Assembly (NCBI GenBank): GCA_027051315.1
Contig: JALTZE010000277.1
Coordinates: 1-9,226, forward strand
Length of the DNA stretch: 9,226 nt
Source of the DNA: Micavibrio sp.
GTDB taxonomy: Bacteria > Pseudomonadota > Alphaproteobacteria > Micavibrionales > Micavibrionaceae
Direction: 5' to 3'
Under the pieces are notes generated by a model. That model did not search any database, had not been told where the DNA came from, and was given only the letters and a program-made list of their open reading frames with translations. A program made the position numbers and the translations under genes. Position 1 is the stretch's first letter; the number at the start of each line of letters is the position of its first letter. This document shows positions 7,950 to 9,226 of the stretch, piece after piece.

Positions 7950-8372
7950 ATGGTTGATGCCGTAAATTTTAGAAAAATCAGCAATAAACTTGCCACTGCA
8001 GGAACAATAAACCCTGCATCATTCCCAGAACTTCATCATCAAGGCTACAAAATAATAATAGACCTTAGAACCGAGGAAGAAAAGGAAGCTGATGAAATAA
8101 AAGCAGCCGAAAATTCATCAGTAAAATATATATCCATACCAATAAAAGGGAAAGAAGGACTTACACTAGATAAAGCCAAACAATTTGTAGAAATATTTGA
8201 TGAATGTGATGGCTCCGTTATTCTTCACTGCGCAACTGCAAACCGTGCGGGAGCAATGTGGGCAGCTTATAACTTACTAAAAGGTGAAAATTTCGAAAAC
8301 TCAATCGCAAAGGGTAAACTTTGCGGTATGCAAGAAGGCTGGGAAGAAATTTTACAAAAAATAAAACAATAA
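7950..8372 (+). CDS. DUF442 / BLH-type protein tyrosine phosphatase-like protein
   Basis: This 140-residue protein belongs to the small cysteine-phosphatase-like family related to the phosphatase domain of Blh (DUF442). It has the early motif ISNKLATAGTINPASF (10-25, matching the family's laTaGQp..), the strand IIIDLRTEEE (35-44), and the P-loop-like motif HCATANRAGAMWAAY with Cys94 and Arg99. The family loop is C-x4-R, one residue shorter than classical C-x5-R tyrosine phosphatases, so the spacing seen here is normal for it. Substrates are not established for stand-alone members; phosphatase or sulfur-handling roles have been suggested. The ATG at 7950 is preferred over the in-frame TTG at 7890: it matches where family similarity begins, has the purine-rich AAGAAAGAA upstream, and the TTG overlaps a promoter candidate. 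The protein is cytoplasmic on this start. The TTG start would add a hydrophobic 20-residue segment. No clear terminator follows. Confidence 0.8.
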   Translation: MVDAVNFRKISNKLATAGTINPASFPELHHQGYKIIIDLRTEEEKEADEIKAAENSSVKYISIPIKGKEGLTLDKAKQFVEIFDECDGSVILHCATANRAGAMWAAYNLLKGENFENSIAKGKLCGMQEGWEEILQKIKQ

Positions 8373-8423
8373 TATTTATTAAAAATATAAGATTAACTAC
8401 CACACAGCAAAAATAAATATAGT

Positions 8424-8453
8424 TTGCTTTTTATCCCTTGTTCTTTTAATAAT
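8424..8453 (+). promoter_or_regulatory. Weak promoter candidate for ppa
   Basis: TTGCTT (8424-8429) and AATAAT (8448-8453) are 18 bp apart in the 143-bp spacer before ppa, predicting a leader of about 55 nt. The -35 retains only the TTG core. Co-transcription of ppa with the upstream phosphatase-like gene is also possible, since no terminator hairpin is seen between them. Confidence 0.25.
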
Positions 8454-8515
8454 GGCCTGTAAAAAATATACATATACAAAATTATTATAGAAATAACTAA
8501 TAAGTGAGAAAGAAA

Positions 8516-9058
8516 ATGGATTTATCAAAAATATCAGCAGGTAAAGACGCCCCCAATGACATAAATGTGGTAATAGAAAACCCAATGGGCGGCGACCCCG
8601 TAAAATATGAAATGGATAAAGAAAGCGGTGCAATATTTGTTGACCGTTTCATGCATACGGCTATGTTCTATCCTGCAAATTATGGTTTCATACCAAATAC
8701 ATTAGGCGGTGATGGCGACCCTGTCGATGTTCTTGTATATTGCCAATTTCCAATAGTTCCAGGTGCTGTTATCAAGGCACGTCCAGTTGGAGTTTTGGTA
8801 ATGGAAGATGATGGAGGACAAGATGAAAAAATTCTTGCAGTTCCCGTTGATAAAACTCATCCTATGTTCTCTGACATCAAAGAATATACCGATTTTCCTC
8901 AAATATTGCTTGAACAAATTCAGCATTTCTTTGAAAGATACAAAGACCTTGAAAAAGGAAAATGGGTCAAAATGAAAGGATGGGAAGGTTCAGATAAAGC
9001 AAAACAGCTAATCATCGAAGGAATCAAACGCGAAAAAGACCAAAAAGCCAACAAATAA
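8516..9058 (+). CDS. ppa: Inorganic pyrophosphatase (family I)
   Basis: Ppa hydrolyses pyrophosphate to phosphate, pulling forward reactions such as tRNA charging and nucleic acid synthesis. The 180-residue product is full length for the bacterial hexameric family I enzyme. Using the E. coli enzyme as guide, the active-site set is complete: Glu21, Lys30, Arg44, Tyr56, the signature DGDPVDVLV with Asp66, Asp68 and Asp71, then Asp98, Asp103, Lys105, Tyr142 and Lys143. Metal ligands and phosphate-binding residues are therefore all in place. The ATG at 8516 gives the standard N-terminus MDLSKI, with a purine-rich GAGAAAGAAA run just upstream. An in-frame GTG at 8504 is rejected because it adds four residues not seen in the family and overlaps that ribosome-binding region. 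The protein is cytoplasmic. The gene stands downstream of the phosphatase-like gene on the same strand and ends at a hairpin. Confidence 0.97.
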   Translation: MDLSKISAGKDAPNDINVVIENPMGGDPVKYEMDKESGAIFVDRFMHTAMFYPANYGFIPNTLGGDGDPVDVLVYCQFPIVPGAVIKARPVGVLVMEDDGGQDEKILAVPVDKTHPMFSDIKEYTDFPQILLEQIQHFFERYKDLEKGKWVKMKGWEGSDKAKQLIIEGIKREKDQKANK

Positions 9059-9066
9059 ACAATTCA

Positions 9067-9107
9067 GGCTGTGTGAAATGATTCACACAGCCCTATAGCT
9101 TTTTTTT
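9067..9107 (+). terminator. Terminator hairpin after ppa
   Basis: GGCTGTGTGAA (9067-9077) pairs perfectly with TTCACACAGCC (9082-9092) around the 4-nt loop ATGA. A run of eight T (9100-9107) follows, but 7 nt after the stem instead of directly, so termination may be less efficient than in a textbook case. The hairpin also lies 13 bp beyond the stop of the convergent gene on the minus strand, where only a loose T-rich stretch follows. It may serve both. Confidence 0.7.
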
Positions 9108-9226
9108 ACTTTTTACTTCCAAATATAAACGGATATTCCCTATCGTCATATTCAACCACATAATATAAAGCTATTTTCTCTGGTACTACTGGGAAAACAA
9201 CATTTATATCTCTATTATCTTCATAT
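9106..9226 (-). CDS. C-terminal fragment of an unrecognised gene (runs off the window)
   Basis: The minus strand is open from the right edge for 39 codons to a TAA at 9106-9108. The peptide ends VVEYDDREYPFIFGSKK and upstream reads NVVFPVVPEKIALYY: alternating aromatic, aliphatic and acidic residues such as a beta-rich C-terminus would have. I do not recognise a family. Support comes from the balanced protein-like composition and from the placement convergent with ppa across a hairpin. The fragment is too short to exclude a chance open frame. Confidence 0.45.
   Translation of the reverse strand, partial: YEDNRDINVVFPVVPEKIALYYVVEYDDREYPFIFGSKK

Noticed and set aside
8452..8490. 12-codon ORF (MACKKYTYTKLL) upstream of ppa as a leader peptide
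   Set aside because: No ribosome-binding site, no run of a regulatory amino acid, and no attenuator hairpin after it.
8504..8515. In-frame GTG start adding four residues to ppa
   Set aside because: It overlaps the purine-rich ribosome-binding stretch and the family N-terminus is MDLSKI from the ATG at 8516.
8397..8633. 78-codon open frame on the minus strand across the start of ppa
   Set aside because: It overlaps the conserved ppa N-terminus and shows no family features.

Overview
The window reads as a chromosomal segment of an AT-rich alphaproteobacterium. Ndk, AlaRS and inorganic pyrophosphatase have the sequence flavour of alphaproteobacterial orthologues; this is judged from remembered family sequences, not from a search. 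All six complete genes, and the partial gene at the right edge, end in TAA. Spacers are very AT-rich and Shine-Dalgarno sites are mostly weak. A large 7TM sensor kinase argues against the most reduced AT-rich alphaproteobacteria, such as SAR11 or Rickettsia, but the genus cannot be named. No RNA gene, mobile element or CRISPR array was seen.

Layout, left to right. (1) A large hybrid sensor kinase on + (60-3431), with a 7TM-DISM sensor half and HisKA, HATPase, REC and Hpt domains. (2) A bidirectional terminator hairpin (3437-3463) shared with the convergent ndk gene on - (3485-3907). (3) A 215-bp divergent spacer holding a good ndk promoter overlaid by a perfect inverted repeat and a third half-site, and a weaker promoter candidate for the next gene. 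(4) A 345-residue protein on + (4123-5160) that I read as a divergent RelA/SpoT synthetase-fold protein; it is the least ordinary gene here. (5) alaS on - (5174-7810), ending only 13 bp from the stop of the previous gene with no terminator visible between them. (6) A short divergent spacer, then a small DUF442-type phosphatase-like protein on + (7950-8372). (7) Family I inorganic pyrophosphatase ppa on + (8516-9058), followed by an 11-bp perfect hairpin. (8) The C-terminal end of an unrecognised gene on - running off the right edge (9106-9226).

Most genes are single transcription units facing one another (divergent or convergent), so there is little operon logic. Ndk (NTP balance), Ppa (pyrophosphate removal) and AlaRS (which produces pyrophosphate) are housekeeping functions. 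The RelA/SpoT-like protein could in principle draw on the same ATP/GTP pools or act on tRNA, but its position beside ndk and alaS is only suggestive. The points that deserve a second look are the RelA/SpoT-like protein, the ndk operator-like palindrome, and an exact 21-bp tandem repeat in the Hpt domain of the kinase.
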